Positions 12,128-24,333 are shown, counted from the first letter of the stretch. The stretch is 64,000 bases of DNA from Cricetomys ansorgei (GCA_026225945.1 JAMJFZ010001133.1:14844001-14908000), one strand, 5' to 3'. Translations and numbers: made by a program. The notes: a model not told the origin generated them from the letters alone.

Positions 12128-12729
12128 CTGATATCTGTCTTTTAACCTTGTTCATATGAATAGCAGATTCCTAAGCTGTTAGCAATGAAGTTAAGGAGGA
12201 AAGACAAATGGATAATAGGACTTTTCTTCATCTTTATAGGATTTGGGAACAGCAAGGTTTAAGTGTTTGGAAGTAAAGCCATTCCGGGTGCAGCAATAGA
12301 ATTGGAAAGCCATAAAGGAAGGGAAGGGGTGTGGACTGATATAGGGGTGTCCATGTTACTGAGCACCTGTCAAGTTCCATTCTCTGCTTGAGGCATGCAT
12401 TGTTGCTCTGACTCTTTGCTCTACTCTTGTACATAGAGAGCACAGAGTGTGAATACAGTGTGATTGCAACATCCCTCCTTACCCTCCACACCTTTCCTTC
12501 TCTGTGCGCCACTTTCCCTCCTTGCCTTCTTTCCTCCGTTCTTCACACTGTTAAGATGCTCCACAGATTTTCAATATTAAATTGCAGTGATAGTTCCTTG
12601 TCCGATATGAGCACAGTCTATTACAGCTTCAGACAAGACCAGAACCAGTTGACTAGGCAACCATTAAGCAACAATTCTTACTTTAAAACAACTTAAAATC
12701 TATCTATCATCTATGTATCAATCATCTAT
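12128..12729. other. unique sequence, nothing recognised
   Basis: No recognised element or gene. A short (ATCT)n-like stretch lies near 12,700-12,725. Confidence 0.35.
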
Positions 12730-12835
12730 TTAGTTGTGCATGCACACGTGTGTTCTTTTTACATATGCCACGACACAAATGTGGAGGTCAGAAGATAACG
12801 TGTGAATTGGTTCTCTTTTCTTCCATTTAAGTACC
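12730..12835 (-). mobile_element. B2-type SINE fragment
   Basis: tgcatgcacacgtgtgttc followed by aaatgtggaggtcagaagat and ttggttctcttttcttcca matches the 3' half of a B2/B3 SINE in inverted orientation. The head is absent. Confidence 0.6.
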
Positions 12836-14821
12836 AGAGGGGGGGAAATGCCTTTATCCACTCTGTCATTTTGAAGGTCCATAAATTCCTTATTTTGAAA
12901 TAATTTCTGCCCTTCATCATCAGGCATTTCATCCTTATTTTGGATGAGAGTGGATGAAGTGTTGAAAGCTTCTGGCTTTTCAATTCCTCCTTTAGACAGT
13001 TTCTTCTTTTCAAATGATAAAGGACTCCTGTTTTTCTTATTTACCATTTGTCATCTTTAATTTAAAAAATCTTGTTACCTTTTGGATCTAGAAAATTAAA
13101 TTTATCATTAACAATGAGAATTGAAAGCAAAGAATAGGAGGTGACTACCACCTTCATCCTGGCAAGGAAGAACAAGCAGAGACAGAAAATTCAAAGGGCC
13201 AAGGTCATCCCATGTGTTTGGCACTTCAACATCTGTCCCACCTGCCTGACATCATCATTTCCAGTCCCTGCCTGGTCTTCACTTACATTCACAGCCTGAG
13301 TGAAAAAATATCACATGCAGTAAAGAGAATAAAACTAGATTTACATTTTTTTGTTTCATGAGGCTGAGCTTTTCTTCCTGTTAGGAGGGACCAGGAACTA
13401 CTTTCAGATTCTACTTTCTGTCATATATTTGACCTATTTCTTAGTAGGTCATGTCTACTGATACAGTACCGATTTCTACCCTGTCTCCTGCTTCTGACAC
13501 TAAAGTACATTTTCAAATTAACAGAGTGAGAGTGACTGCATTAGGGAGATTTGGACTAAAAGCCATCTCTTGGGATAGCTAAACAAAAATAAGGGATAAT
13601 GAGGCTTAACTGGCTCTGTTGCCAACAGTGGTGGTGCTGTCCATCATTGTCAAAATAGCCACCTTATGGGAAGAAATGTGTGATTTGCCTGTGTTTGCTT
13701 GCTTCAGTTTTCTTCTTCTCTAAATAGACTTTACATTTTGTGAAGAACAATGATTCTGGTTCTTATTATATTTTTATACTGCTTTCTTCCATCTGTTGTT
13801 CTCACCCGCAAGCATAATTACCTTGCTCAGTTCTGTAACCCACAACTTTTATTCTTACTCCATAAGTCTGAGGGCAGATAGATCTCATCAAGTGTAGACA
13901 AGTAATTATTCCCTGAGCATTGCTATAAACAGAGAACCAGAACGGTTCTCTTGGTATTTTAGTCAGTTGTTGCCATGTTTTAAAATGGGAGAAATGCAAT
14001 AAAGATGCAGTTTTCTGGAAAAACTTAACACACATATACCATGCAGAAGAGATTTTAAAAAGTCCCGAAATAATTCAATTTGCAGTTAAAATTGTTAAGC
14101 TATTCGTGTGCATGGCTGGTGCTGTCCGAGGTGCTAGTGAGACTGCAGAGAGGAGTAAGACCTACCTGACTGATGCCAGTTTATCCCTCTCTCGGCGAAA
14201 AGATTGAGACTGTCTGTAAGAAATGTAAGCTTGGAAGGACAAAGGAAGTATTCTGATAGTATCACCTATGTGCAGAGTTCCAGAAGTGTTTTCACCAAGT
14301 GTTCACATTCAGCTGTATAAACAGGCATTTTAACTAGCCTTAACACACGTAGGTGTCAACACAGGCCTATACACCAGTTCATCTTTCTTCACTTTGTAAG
14401 ATAGCTTTTTAAAGCAGACTTCTAAGAATGTCACGTTTTTGTTACTACTTATTCACACTTTCAAGGCCTTTATCTGCCTGTATCAACTTCTCACCATCCA
14501 GCTGCCTCCATCCTTCTTGTCCATGGTACTTTGTATCTGTGATCTTTTTCTAGACACCACACTTTCTTTTTCTGTGTTATTACCAAGGTGTAAAGGTGTC
14601 TTTTTTTCTGAAGGGGAAATCTTTTCAGAAGAATTAACACACCACCCCAAAGTCCTCTGCATTTGGTTAGTGATGGACCTGGGATACAGGAATGGGCATG
14701 CCTTTCTCGTGAACTTCCCATGGCTCTCCTGAGACAACAGCTGGAAACCCAGCTCCTCTCATCTGCTGGCCGTTTTATCACTGCTGACGAATGCCTGACT
14801 TGAATCCTTCCTCTGACTCTT
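12836..14821. other. unique sequence, nothing recognised
   Basis: About 2 kb with no firm repeat or gene call. A cttcagttttcttcttctct stretch near 13,706 vaguely recalls an inverted MIR but is too weak to annotate. Overlapping frames near 14,439-14,781 occur on both strands and carry no known domain. Confidence 0.35.
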
Positions 14822-15042
14822 TTTTATTACTTTTATGGATTTTTATTTCATATGTTTGTGTATTTGCTGCATGTATGTGTACCATGTATGTACAGTGCCC
14901 ACAGGCACCAGAAGAAAGTTTTGGATCCCCTAGAACTGTAGTTACAGGTGTTTGTGAGCCACCATGCAGTGCTCACTGAATCTGAGTCCTCTGCAAAAGG
15001 AATACGTGCTCTCAACCACTGAGCCATCTTTTCATTCTTGCT
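14822..15042 (-). mobile_element. B2/B3 SINE
   Basis: The plus strand shows inverted SINE motifs: acagtgcccacaggcaccag, ggatcccctagaactgtag, ttacaggtgtttgtgagcc, and ctctcaaccactgagccatc at the head end. Confidence 0.8.
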
Positions 15043-15095
15043 GATTCTTGAATACAAATTTGACTTTCTTTTGTTGTCCTTATACTGCCTTTCTG

Positions 15096-15429
15096 TGTAG
15101 TAGTTCACCTACTGTGTGGCTTACCAAGCAGATTAGGAGGCATACTCATAGGTGCAAACCCTGCCAGACCTCAGCAGAGGTCATAGCACTGTCATAGCAA
15201 ACCATCATACTTGACAGTGGAACTCTGAGACGCCCAGCTTAGGTGTTTTATTGAAACAGAACTCCTTGGGTGTTCTACTGATAGCACATACAGATCATTA
15301 GCAACCAAACATCCCTCACATAAATTCAACACCCCTAAACAATACAAAATGCAAGACCTAGGGAGCCCCTCACCCAACAGTGCATAAAATAAGTATTTTA
15401 TACAGAACTAAAAATAAACATCTACAACA
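15096..15429 (-). mobile_element. Solo LTR, ERVK-like, 334 bp, same family as the 24-25.6 kb provirus
   Basis: In its own orientation it begins TGTTGTAGATG and ends CTACTACA. It aligns by eye over most of its length with the two LTRs at 23,969 and 25,257: gcactgttgggtgaggggct, a gcattttgtattgt block, a TTCAATAAAAC polyadenylation region, and a ctctgctgaggtctggcagg block near the end. A perfect 6-bp target duplication TTTCTG flanks it at 15,090-15,095 and 15,430-15,435. Six base pairs is the usual length for class II (ERVK) integrations. No internal region follows, so it is a solo LTR formed by recombination. Confidence 0.85.
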
Positions 15430-15435
15430 TTTCTG

Positions 15436-16744
15436 TGTTTCCCAAATCTCTCTACCATGTGTAACACATTTCTGTATTTTTTTTCTTGTCAGTATTAATC
15501 TATTGACAAGAATGGTAACCTTATGAACAAAATTCTTTCCATTAGGAACCACCACTGTTGCATGGAAAAGTAACTTTCTAACACATCAATTTGGGAGAAC
15601 ATATTAGAATCACAGAATCAATGAAAGACAGTCTCCCCCTAAAAGGAAACTAAGTTATCTTTCTACCTGTCTCTAATTCCTGCCATAGGTGAGCTTTCAG
15701 GCTGCAGCACCCACCCCATGGAGTCATGAAGCCAGTGTTAGAGACAAAGTCTGATAGTGTAGCTTTCACTGGACAATTTCAGGAAGAAGAGATTGCATGG
15801 AGCTCAACATAAAAAACCTGTAGTGGACTTGCTTCTGTATCCAGCTGGTGACAGGTTAGTGCACTAGTGTGAGAAGATTATCCAAAGTTGGCAAAAGAAA
15901 TATAAAAGATTATAGACAACAGTGCTCATCACTCAGACAGGACTGGTAATACTTTCATTCCCTGTCTCTCATCTGTCTTTCTGTCTTATGTGTGTTTAAA
16001 TGATATCATCTCTCTCTGTCTCTCTTTTATGGTTTACTGTACATGCTGTAGCAGGCATGATACTTGACAGTGATTTTTATTTACATTTCCATGTTGAACA
16101 TCTTTCCATGTTCCTATTTATTTTCATATCTTCTTTGAAGAAATGTCTACAAAATTTCTTAATTTGGTCATTTTTATGCTTATGAAATACAAGTATATTG
16201 GTTCTTTGGTCAAATGATTAAGATGTATTGTTAGGATGGCCAATGACATCTCATTGGTGTTAACCTCTTTATTGAAACAGTTAAGCAAACACTATTTTAA
16301 TATTCCTGAGAGAAGAGGACCATCATCAAAACATGAAAGGATAGAGAGGTATACTATCTTAGCATATCTCATTCTATCATCTAGTTTGGATAATGCTAAC
16401 AGATATGTTTTGTAGTGTTAGCCTAGACCATATATTCTGATGAATCTCATTGGTCCGTTGGTCCATGGTGTGCTATTGCAACATTACAGTTATATTCAAA
16501 GTTCTGTAACACCCTCTGAATCTAGAGCAAGAGAAGGTTCTGAGCAGGTCTGCTCTATGGTCTTCAACCTATGTTACCTAGTAGAGTCAATGTTGGTAGA
16601 AGTGTTTTTGCCAGATTTTTTGTACTGAACAAGCTTTCATGCAAATTTTAGAAGATGTTATTTTTAGAATAGCGTTATCTCCCTTTGCAAGTGTGTAATA
16701 TTGTTTCAAGAAATAGTCCCTAGATCCTTATGCATTTTAGTCAG
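15436..16744. other. unique sequence, nothing recognised
   Basis: About 1.3 kb of AT-rich sequence with a TC-rich patch near 16,007-16,025 and no recognised element. Confidence 0.35.
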
Positions 16745-17151
16745 TGTCTTAGCTAGAGTTTCTATTGCTGTGATTAAAGCACCATGATCATAAACACCTT
16801 GGGGAGGAAAGGGTTTATTTAATTTCCACTTTTTCCACTTCCACAATACAGTCCATTGCTGAGGGAATTCAAGGCAGGCACTTGAACATGATAGGATTCT
16901 AGAGGCAGGAATTGATGCAGAGGATGTGGAGGAGTAATGGTTACTGGCTTTCTCCCCATGGCTTGCTCAGCCTGCCAACACAAGGGTGGTACCACCCACA
17001 GTGAGCTGTCCCTCCTGCATTAATTGTCAGTCAAGAAAATATCCTAAAGACTTGCCCATGGGCCAATCTGTTGAGGCATTTTCTCTATTGTGGTTCCTGC
17101 ATCCCAAATTTCTCTAGCTTGTATCAAGTTGAAATAAGACTATTTAGCACA
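16745..17151 (-). mobile_element. ERVL/MaLR-type solo LTR
   Basis: The plus strand runs from TGTCTTAGCTAGAG to TTAGCACA, so the element reads TGTGCTAAAT to AGACA on the minus strand. Characteristic blocks are aggaaagggtttattt, ggcaggaattgatgcagagg, ccatggcttgctcagcctgc and aagggtggtaccacccac. The flanks GTCAG (16,740-16,744) and GTTAG (17,152-17,156) form a 5-bp target duplication with one mismatch, as expected for the ERVL/MaLR class. Subfamily not assigned. Confidence 0.75.
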
Positions 17152-17156
17152 GTTAG

Positions 17157-17501
17157 AGTATTCATTACTTTTCTTGTTTCTATGACAAAATGCCAGACAA
17201 AAAGCAACTTAAAGAATGAAAGGATTCATCTTGGCTCACAGTTCAAGAGATTACAGTCCAGTTCCTCAATGTGATGAAGTCATAGCAGCAGGATCTGTAG
17301 GCATTTTGCATTCAAAATCTGGAAGCATACCATGCTTTCTCCTTTCATTTGGCTCAGGATGTAGCCCATGGAATGATGTTACTCTCACTTAGAATAGGCT
17401 TTTCTACTTCTGTTAACCCATTCCACAAGCTTATTCTCAGACCAGCTAGAAATTTGTCTCCTGGGTGATTCTAGACCCTGTCAGATTGACAATATTAGCC
17501 A
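17157..17501 (-). mobile_element. ERVL-type LTR abutting the previous LTR
   Basis: On the plus strand it opens with a ttctatgacaaaatgcc block and a ttggctcacagttcaagag block, and ends with ctcctgggtgattctagacc and TGTCAGATTGACAATATTAG. On its own strand that last part is the tgtcaa-cttgacag type LTR start. Diverged; edges approximate. Confidence 0.6.
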
Positions 17502-20500
17502 TGCAAACCTGGGCTCCCTTGGTTTCGGTGTTTTGGTACAAAAGTGAGGAATGTTTTCCCCCAAAACACCAAGGCACTGCTGACCTCTAAAGTTAGGGCT
17601 ACATCTTGCATAGTGAAAGCTGAGATTCATCAGAACTTAGATTAGCATTTTATTAATCATAGAATCCCAGCCATGTGGAATTCTGTCAAATTCTTCAAAA
17701 GAAGATGATGGTAAGAAAGGAGATCCCAAAACCATGAGGACTGTGTCTGCCACTCAGGCTCCATTCCTTAAGGTTTGGGAGCTTAAACTAATTTCTCTTA
17801 CCCCTCCTTTTGATATCTTCTCTTAAAGGTAGGAAGTACAGGTTAATTTTATGATGGTACTGGTTGTGATAGCCCCAGGGAACCAAAGAATGGCCAGAGA
17901 TCTTCAAATCAAAGCTAAACCAAATAATGCATGATAAATTGAGCAGAATCCTTGTAAGGAAGGAGGGAGAAGGCTAATGAAATGTGTGACACAGTGCACT
18001 AGGGACTTTTGGTTTTCTTCCCATTTGTTTGTTTGTTTTCAAGTCAATTTGAGAAGAGTGACAATGATTGTGTTATATATCAAAGATGCACTAAATCTTC
18101 TTTGATGCATTAGCATCACATTGACATTCTGGTCCCTAGTTCTAGATGTGTCTTTGTTTCTGTTTTGGAGTAAACTCCCATATGCATGACTGCTGAAATA
18201 GTCATTGGCTATTTCCCTCTACAAATACTGTTGGGGTCAGCTTGTCCCATTTCCTACCTGGGCAGTCAAGGGAGAACATTTGATGGGCTCAGTCTATGAA
18301 ACTAGATTCTTCGCGTTGTAGAATATAGCACATGATGTTGGAAATTGACTATAGTCTCTCCATAGCTGCCGAGGAGCATCGTATGAGAGAGACTCCACGC
18401 CAGCTGCCTGACACCTCTGTCTCCTACTGTCTCATTTTTCAGAGACTCCTGGGCTCTGGTTACATTACAGATCCATGGCTCTAACCTCCACTCAGTTCTA
18501 AGCTACAATATCTTTGCAAAAATTCTTTCAGCTTAAGAGATACAGTTATTTTTGTAACCATAATACTGATTTGCGCAATATGCAGCTTTCTATGGCTGTG
18601 CATTCATGTCTTAGGTTAGAGAAGATATAATTGGGAGTAAAAAAGACTCATCAGTACATATAGCATGCTAGTCCAGTCTTCAGGTCACTTGCCTACATAC
18701 ACGTTTTTTTTTTCTGGTGTAAGATCTAACTTAGCCCAGTCCATTTTTTGGCAGCTGTGCATCTTTAAGCATAACAACCTATCAGGACTTAGGAGAGAAA
18801 GAAGCTGTAACTTGGAGCAAGGGTCCTTCACTGGGCTGCTGTGGACTTCTCAGAATCAGACTATATAAGTGTGTTGTGTCTTGTGGCCTTGTGGAGCAAC
18901 ACAGGATGTTCTAAAGACTTTCCTTTCCATGCCAGTGAGTTTCAGGTGCTATAAAACCCTCATGTAGTGATTCCTGAGAGCTTCTACAAACACCCTCTGG
19001 GAGAATCACAGCCAATGTTCAATTCCATCATTTCCTTCCAAGCCACTGTTATTAGCTGCAGTTAAAAGATCTCCAGTTCCCACCTAGGGCTGGTAAGTCA
19101 CTGCTCCCTGGTTTTGTAGGGCAATGCACAGAGGTATACATTGTGTTCTTTAGTACAGAGAGGAATACTAGGTTCTGAGAGGAAGGCAAACAGGCTCTTT
19201 GTAAACTGGGTGAGTGTAAATATAGAGAGAAACTAGCCCACTGAATATTCATTGCCCCTGTGGTCATGGTGATGTGTTGGGCATTCTGTTCTTTAAGTTT
19301 TGTATCATTCCTATCCCTCCACCCAAGTCTTCCTATGTCTCCTCCTGTAAAATCTACAACTTATTCTTTAATTTTTCTTGTTATACACATATACACACAT
19401 ACACAGGCACACACACAATACAGCCTAATGAGTTTATTTAATGTTGTTCTTATGTACATGTATTTAGGGCTGACCACTTAGGATTGAATAACTATCATGG
19501 GGATGGTATCATGGAGAAGATTGATTTTCCTTCTATTAGCAACTGTTAACTGCTTGTAGTTCTTCATCTAAAGATAGGGCATTGTGAGATTTTTTTTTTC
19601 CCATCCATGTTGGAATGAAAATTAGTGTTGTCATTGAAGGTGCCATGCAAAGTGCCATGGGAAAAAATAATCAGCTGTAATGTTTACAAATTACAGCAAT
19701 GACCAATATGATAATAAATATCCAAGAGTAGAATAATGGCACTTTTATTTGGGGTGTAACCAACACCTATCTAATTAGATTTAAGACTTGCTCAATGAGG
19801 GGTAGTTCATGCTTGGTACTGTAAGCTTAGCCAACTACTTGTGACTGATGAGGTTTTCCTAGAGGAAAACATACTAATACCACTTTCCTAAACCAACATC
19901 GTTTCCAATTACATTCTAAAGACTGACCCTTATATCCACAGATAAGTAGCTCTCAACCCTCATCAAAGAAGCTTCTTTTTGCAGCTGACATAGATGATCA
20001 CACAGATCCACAACTGGTCAAAATGTTGAGAACAACTAATAGTAGGGTGCATTCGGTTCTCTCAAAACAGTGATGGCTCATGAGAAGTGATGGCAGCTGT
20101 CAGTGATACCTCTTGCTTTCATTGTGAAGCCACATTCTAGACTTGTTTGTCTGACACTACTTGCCACTTGCCCACATTATGGATGTTACAAATCAGACTA
20201 TTTATCAGTGGGGGTCAGGCATGGGTGCATAAGACAAAAACTGCTTGATAAAGAATATATTATTAAATCCACATAGTAAGCTGTTACAAGCACTGTGCTC
20301 CTAAACCACAGTCTCCATCTTTGGTCTCTTTTATGGTGAATCCAGACTCCTTCCAACATTAAAAAGAGAGAAACTGAAATCCAATATGCGTATCTCAGCA
20401 GAACAGGAATAAAATGCTCGCAGGCATCTTGTCAGCACTTACTAATGGTGACCTAGAAAAACACAACCATGGCATTGACTTCTCATACATGTGGAGTAAG

Positions 20501-20675
20501 AAGGAATTCCAAGCCCTCTGTGTCAAATGGAAAGCAGGAAGCAAGCTGCCCTGTTAATATAAGATCTGGGAATTGGGATCTGTGGGGAAAGACAACACTT
20601 AGTTGGCGAGTTCCCTTGGAATAACGTGAAGGGATATACCTAGCCCCCCTTTGACTTGATGAGTGCAATACAGCC
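17502..20675. other. unique sequence, nothing firmly recognised
   Basis: About 3.2 kb with no confident element. The stretch at about 19,945-20,045 has the feel of a degraded dispersed repeat (agtagctctcaaccctcatc followed by ccacaactggtcaaaatg), but I could not name a family. No exon-like feature was found. Confidence 0.35.
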
Positions 20676-21055
20676 TGTGCTGGTTAGTTGTTTTTTGTCA
20701 ACTTTACACAAGCTAGAGTCACTTCAGAAGAGGGAACCTCTATGAGGAATTGCCTCCATGAGACTGGCCTGTGAGCATGTCTGTGGGACAGTTTTTGGTT
20801 AATGATATATGTGAGAGGGTCCAGCCTACTCCTGTGGGTGGTGCCAATCCTCGTCTGGTTCCGAGGAAGTCATTGACAGCAAGCCAGTAAGCAGTGTTCT
20901 TCTGTGATCCTTGCTTCAGGTTCTGTCTCCAGGTTCCTGCCTTGACTCCTGACTTTCCTCAGTGATCGACTAAAATCTATAATCTGAAACACTGCCCCCC
21001 TCAGTTGCTTTTGGTCACAGTGTCCTATCATAGCAATAAAAAACAAATTAAGACA
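20676..21055 (+). mobile_element. ERVL/MaLR-type solo LTR
   Basis: Same family as 16,745-17,151 in the other orientation. Starts TGTGCTGGTTAGTTG, has agctagagtcacttcag, a tgcctccatgagactgg block, gtgggtggtgccaatcc and a tgcttttggtcacagtgtcc block, and ends TTAAGACA. No clean target duplication was found. Confidence 0.75.
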
Positions 21056-22074
21056 GTTTCCTTTTAATAATCTCCTAAGAATTGACTAGGATATTTATGG
21101 CCATGGGAGAAAGTGAGAATCTCAAAGACCGTGAACACTGCCAACAGAGATGAACAGAAGAGTCAGTGTAGGAAGATCCTCGCAGGCCTATGTGAGATTG
21201 ATTCCCCATGGACTCATAAGCATCATGACATCACAACAAATCAACAAGGCAAGGTAAGCGCCACTGACTGGTTTTAACCAGTTTCATGACGTTCATAGGA
21301 TATTTTACATGGATAGCTATAAGACTTCTTTTTGTAAAGTACGTGTCTGACTGCTCTTGAAGGCTTTAAGAGTCTAACTAAAGGCATTCTATGAAGTTCT
21401 TTTAAAATCAATTCTTTAGTAGAGGAGTTGAATGCAATTTCTGTTACTGAAGAGAGATACAAGATCAGCATAATGGGATCTCTCTGGGATTGTGCAAGCT
21501 GCAAAGAACATAGGCAGGAACCTTCAGGGTTTCTGTCACTTGATAGAGATGCAGGCTATGCGAGTGCCACCTTTTAAGGAGTAAAAGATGCTCTCTCCAA
21601 AGCTACACAAGCAAGATATCCCAGAGAAACCAGAGCATCACTTCCCACCATTCACGATACGGCTGTAAGCAGAGATGCTCCGTGGTCTCTGTGATAGACC
21701 CCATTCAAGGCTGCTGTTTACCTGACTATATGCTATTTTTAGAGTCATGGCTACTCTTACCCTAACATTCTGTTTGTGTTGCTATTGACTTTGGTAGGAT
21801 AGCTGAAGATGAGAAGACAAAGGATCTTGAACATTTTACATAAGTTTCAGTGCAAAATGTTCAGTGAATTTATATGAAGGGTGAAGGGAAGAATATCCAG
21901 TAGACATGTCTCTTCCTCGTTCCTGCCTACTTAGTCTGTCCTCTTCCCTGCAGCTTCCTAAGAACTGGGTACTTAGCCAACTTCTACCTCCACCTCCTTC
22001 ATTAGTGCATAGATAACCTAGTCCCGAGGTGAACATGGTGTCTCTTGTAACTGTCTTCCTAATATTTCCATTCT
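21056..22074. other. unique sequence, nothing recognised
   Basis: About 1 kb without a recognised repeat, RNA gene or exon. Confidence 0.35.
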
Positions 22075-22385
22075 GCTATGCATAAATGTTTGTGTCTTTC
22101 CAAAAGTTCATATACTGAGAACTTAGGAGGTGGAGCTTTGGGGGTGACTAAGTCATGAAGTTGGAGCCCTTGTGAGTGAGAGCTGCTGAGACAATTGCTT
22201 TGCCTTCCTTGTCATTTAAGGACACAGCTAGCGAGCACCATCCATCTATGCTCCAGTAAAAGGGCCCTCACAAGTTACCTCTGCTTCCCTCTTGATCTTG
22301 GACTTAACATCTAGTCTGTAAAAACTAAATATTGCTCACACATTTCCAGTTTATGGAACTTTTATAGAAACCTAATGTATTAAGG
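22075..22385 (+). mobile_element. Old mammalian ERVL/MaLR-like LTR remnant
   Basis: Block order fits an old MaLR/ERVL LTR: aaaagttcatatactgagaa, aggaggtggagctttggggg, tgactaagtcatgaagttgg, a gagcccttgtgagtgag block, gggccctcacaagttacc and ttgatcttggacttaacatc. Diverged, so older than the rodent-specific LTRs nearby. Confidence 0.6.
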
Positions 22386-22980
22386 TGAGTTTCCACAAAA
22401 GAAACTGTGAGCAAGTCTATTTAATTATAAAACAAAAACGGAAACAAAGAACTAGATACAATTATCCTTCCCACTTCACAGAGTACAACAGTGAAGTTGA
22501 GCATGAGCAAGTCATTTTCTTAAAAGCGAAGCCTGGAGGGTGGCAGAAGACCAAAGCTTAGGTGTCGCTGATGTGCACGGGGTTGACGTAAGCAAGGACT
22601 CACTGAGTACTTGGTGCAAACATCGAGCAGTTCGAACAGCACTGATTTGCCATGAGCTGGGCACCACTGTGGTCCTTCTCTGTTGGCAGTGCTGTTGTGA
22701 AGTCCGTCCTGACCCCTTTTCATCCTGTGACATGAAATGTGGTGTTGACCTTCCTACCAAAGTCTACTCTTCCTCCACCTCTGAATGCTTATTTAACAAC
22801 AGGTTCATACCACCCATCACTTCATGACAAACTTTCTCAAAATACTGAGGAATACATTGATGTGTTTCACACAAATATTGGTTCTAAAAAGGACTATTTA
22901 CGTATTTGGGAAAAAATAAAATATTTTTATTTAATTTGTTTATTTTTTTTTCTAAAAATAGATCATACTATCCCTCCAGA
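22386..22980. other. unique sequence upstream of the 429-bp module
   Basis: No recognised element. Overlapping frames of about 70-115 codons on both strands have no domain I recognise. The last 60 bases are T/A-rich. Confidence 0.35.
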
Positions 22981-23409
22981 AGGCATGAAGGAGTCGTGGA
23001 GAGCAGCTGAGGCTTGGCGCTTTGAGGGGCCGGGAGAGGACATTGATAAAAGTGTAGCCTCAGTGGCAGTTGAAGGCCCGGATTGAAGGGGTCATGTAAA
23101 GAAGGTGAGGTTTGGCAACATGAAGAGAGCCCCAGAGAGATACTTGGTGAAGGTGCAGGCTCAGTAGCAGCAAGGGACCCCAGCAGTTCTGAAGATGCCA
23201 GTACCATGGGATGACCACCAAGAACAGAAGCAGTGATGGAGGGGAGCCAGCCTGAGCCAGGAGGACAAACTGTGTGTGCTGCAGAGGGCAGAGCCAGAGG
23301 AGTGATCCAAGCTCTTTGGAGGAGCCCAGATCATGAGTGAATTCCAGAAAATGGGACATTGATAATGTTTTGCTGCTGTCCAAAGACATTGTGAAAAGCT
23401 TGGTAGATG
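22981..23409 (+). repeat. 429-bp module, copy A (no LTRs)
   Basis: Aligns over its full length with 24,694-25,122, from aggcatgaag at the left to gtagatg at the right. Small gaps cancel, so both copies are 429 bp. The left half is itself a degraded tandem pair of about 95 bp. No LTR, primer site, poly(A) tail or obvious target duplication flanks this copy. Copy B lies inside a short provirus, so copy A is either an internal fragment of a second element or the independent source of the module. No protein family was recognised on either strand. Confidence 0.8.
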
Positions 23410-23599
23410 TACATAACTTTACTATGCATGCTTCTTTTCTATTCATTGTCATCATTCTGGTATTCTGAGCCTTCTCCAGAACTGACAGTTAAGCTCCACC
23501 TGCCTCTCCAGCCTCCAAGTGTTTCTAAGGCTCCCTCATAATATAATTCCAAAGGATTTGCTTCACAGTCTTGGGTACCATCATAGCAACCACTTCCTT

Positions 23600-23892
23600 T
23601 ATCTTGCTGAAATCTTCTGTTGTGACATTCAACTGGTAAAAGAAAAGGCCAGCTTTGGCTCATGGTTCACAGGTCCCAATCTAAGCTGGGTTGGCCCTGT
23701 TGCTTTGATGTCAGATGACATAAAACAGCTGCTCATCTCCTGCTAGAAACAGGAGAGAGAGCACTAGAGGGATAGGGGCCCACTAGCCACTGTATAAGCA
23801 TGCTCCTGTGACAGGAAGGCCCCTATCCAGGTCCCGCTTCCAAAGGTTTCTACCATTTTTCAGTAGCATCAGCCATCAACACATCTATCCAC
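23600..23892 (-). mobile_element. MaLR/ERVL-type LTR remnant
   Basis: On the plus strand: ttggctcatggttcacaggt, a ccctgttgctttgatgtcag block, ctgctcatctcctgctagaa, acaggagagagagcactaga, aggaaggcccctatccaggt, and cagtagcatcagccatc. This is the inverted order of a rodent LTR. Edges are approximate and the subfamily is unknown. Confidence 0.5.
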
Positions 23893-23945
23893 CAGGTGGG
23901 CTTGCAAGCAGAAAGACTGGAGTTCAGATCTCCAGAACCCACAAA
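23893..23945 (+). mobile_element. B2/B3 SINE fragment
   Basis: ttgcaagcagaaagactgga followed by gttcagatctccagaaccc is the tRNA-related segment around the B box. Only about 50 bases remain. Confidence 0.5.
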
Positions 23946-23968
23946 GCTGCTCAATGAGCATTGCAGCC

Positions 23969-24311
23969 TGTTATGGAAGTTTATTTTTAGTTATATATAA
24001 AATAACTGTTTTGTGAACTGTTGGATGAGGAGCTGCCTAGGTCTTGGCATTTTGTATTGTCTGCAGGTGTCAGACTTATGCGGGGGATGTTTGATTGCTC
24101 AGAATCTTTATGTGCTACCAGCAGAACACCTGATGAGTTCTGAATAAATAAAAATACCTGAGCTCATATGCTTAGGGTTCCAGTATTCAGTTGGTGCTGG
24201 CTAGGATAGTGGTTCCCTCTGCTGAGATCTGGCAGGATTTGCATGTATGAATATACCCCACTTCCCCATGTCATCATTGCTGAGCCTCCACAGCATGGTA
24301 CAACCTATAAA
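23969..24311 (+). mobile_element. 5' LTR of short ERVK-like provirus
   Basis: Starts TGTTATGGAAG and ends just before a primer-binding-like sequence at 24,312. It aligns with the 3' LTR (25,257-25,574) and with the solo LTR at 15,096-15,429. Shared blocks are ggagctgcctaggtcttggc, attttgtattgtctgcaggt, an AATAAATAAAAATACCTG polyadenylation region and ggttccctctgctgagatct. The 343-bp length is close to the 334 bp of the solo copy. Confidence 0.8.
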
Positions 24312-24333
24312 TGGTGCCTGCAACATGGGGCCC
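24312..24333 (+). promoter_or_regulatory. Primer binding site, tRNA-Lys-like, decayed
   Basis: TGGTGCC followed by CAACATGGGGC resembles the ERVK tRNA-Lys primer site TGGCGCCCAACGTGGGGC. The differences are mostly C-to-T or G-to-A at CpG positions plus a small insertion. It directly follows the 5' LTR, where a primer site should be. The tRNA assignment is by resemblance. Confidence 0.6.

Noticed and set aside
13932..13951. Palindrome GAGAACC-AGAAC-GGTTCTC as a glucocorticoid response element
   Set aside because: Half-site spacing does not fit the 3-bp spacer of a steroid response element; a short palindrome of this size is expected by chance.
22739..23086. 115-residue frame ending in SVAVEGPD as a coding exon
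   Set aside because: Spans unrelated unique sequence and the left part of the 429-bp module; only the last 33 codons align with the second copy.
23060..23455. 131-residue minus-strand frame as a gene
   Set aside because: Falls in the duplicated 429-bp module; copy B stops early and no protein family is recognised. Kept only as a low-interest observation.
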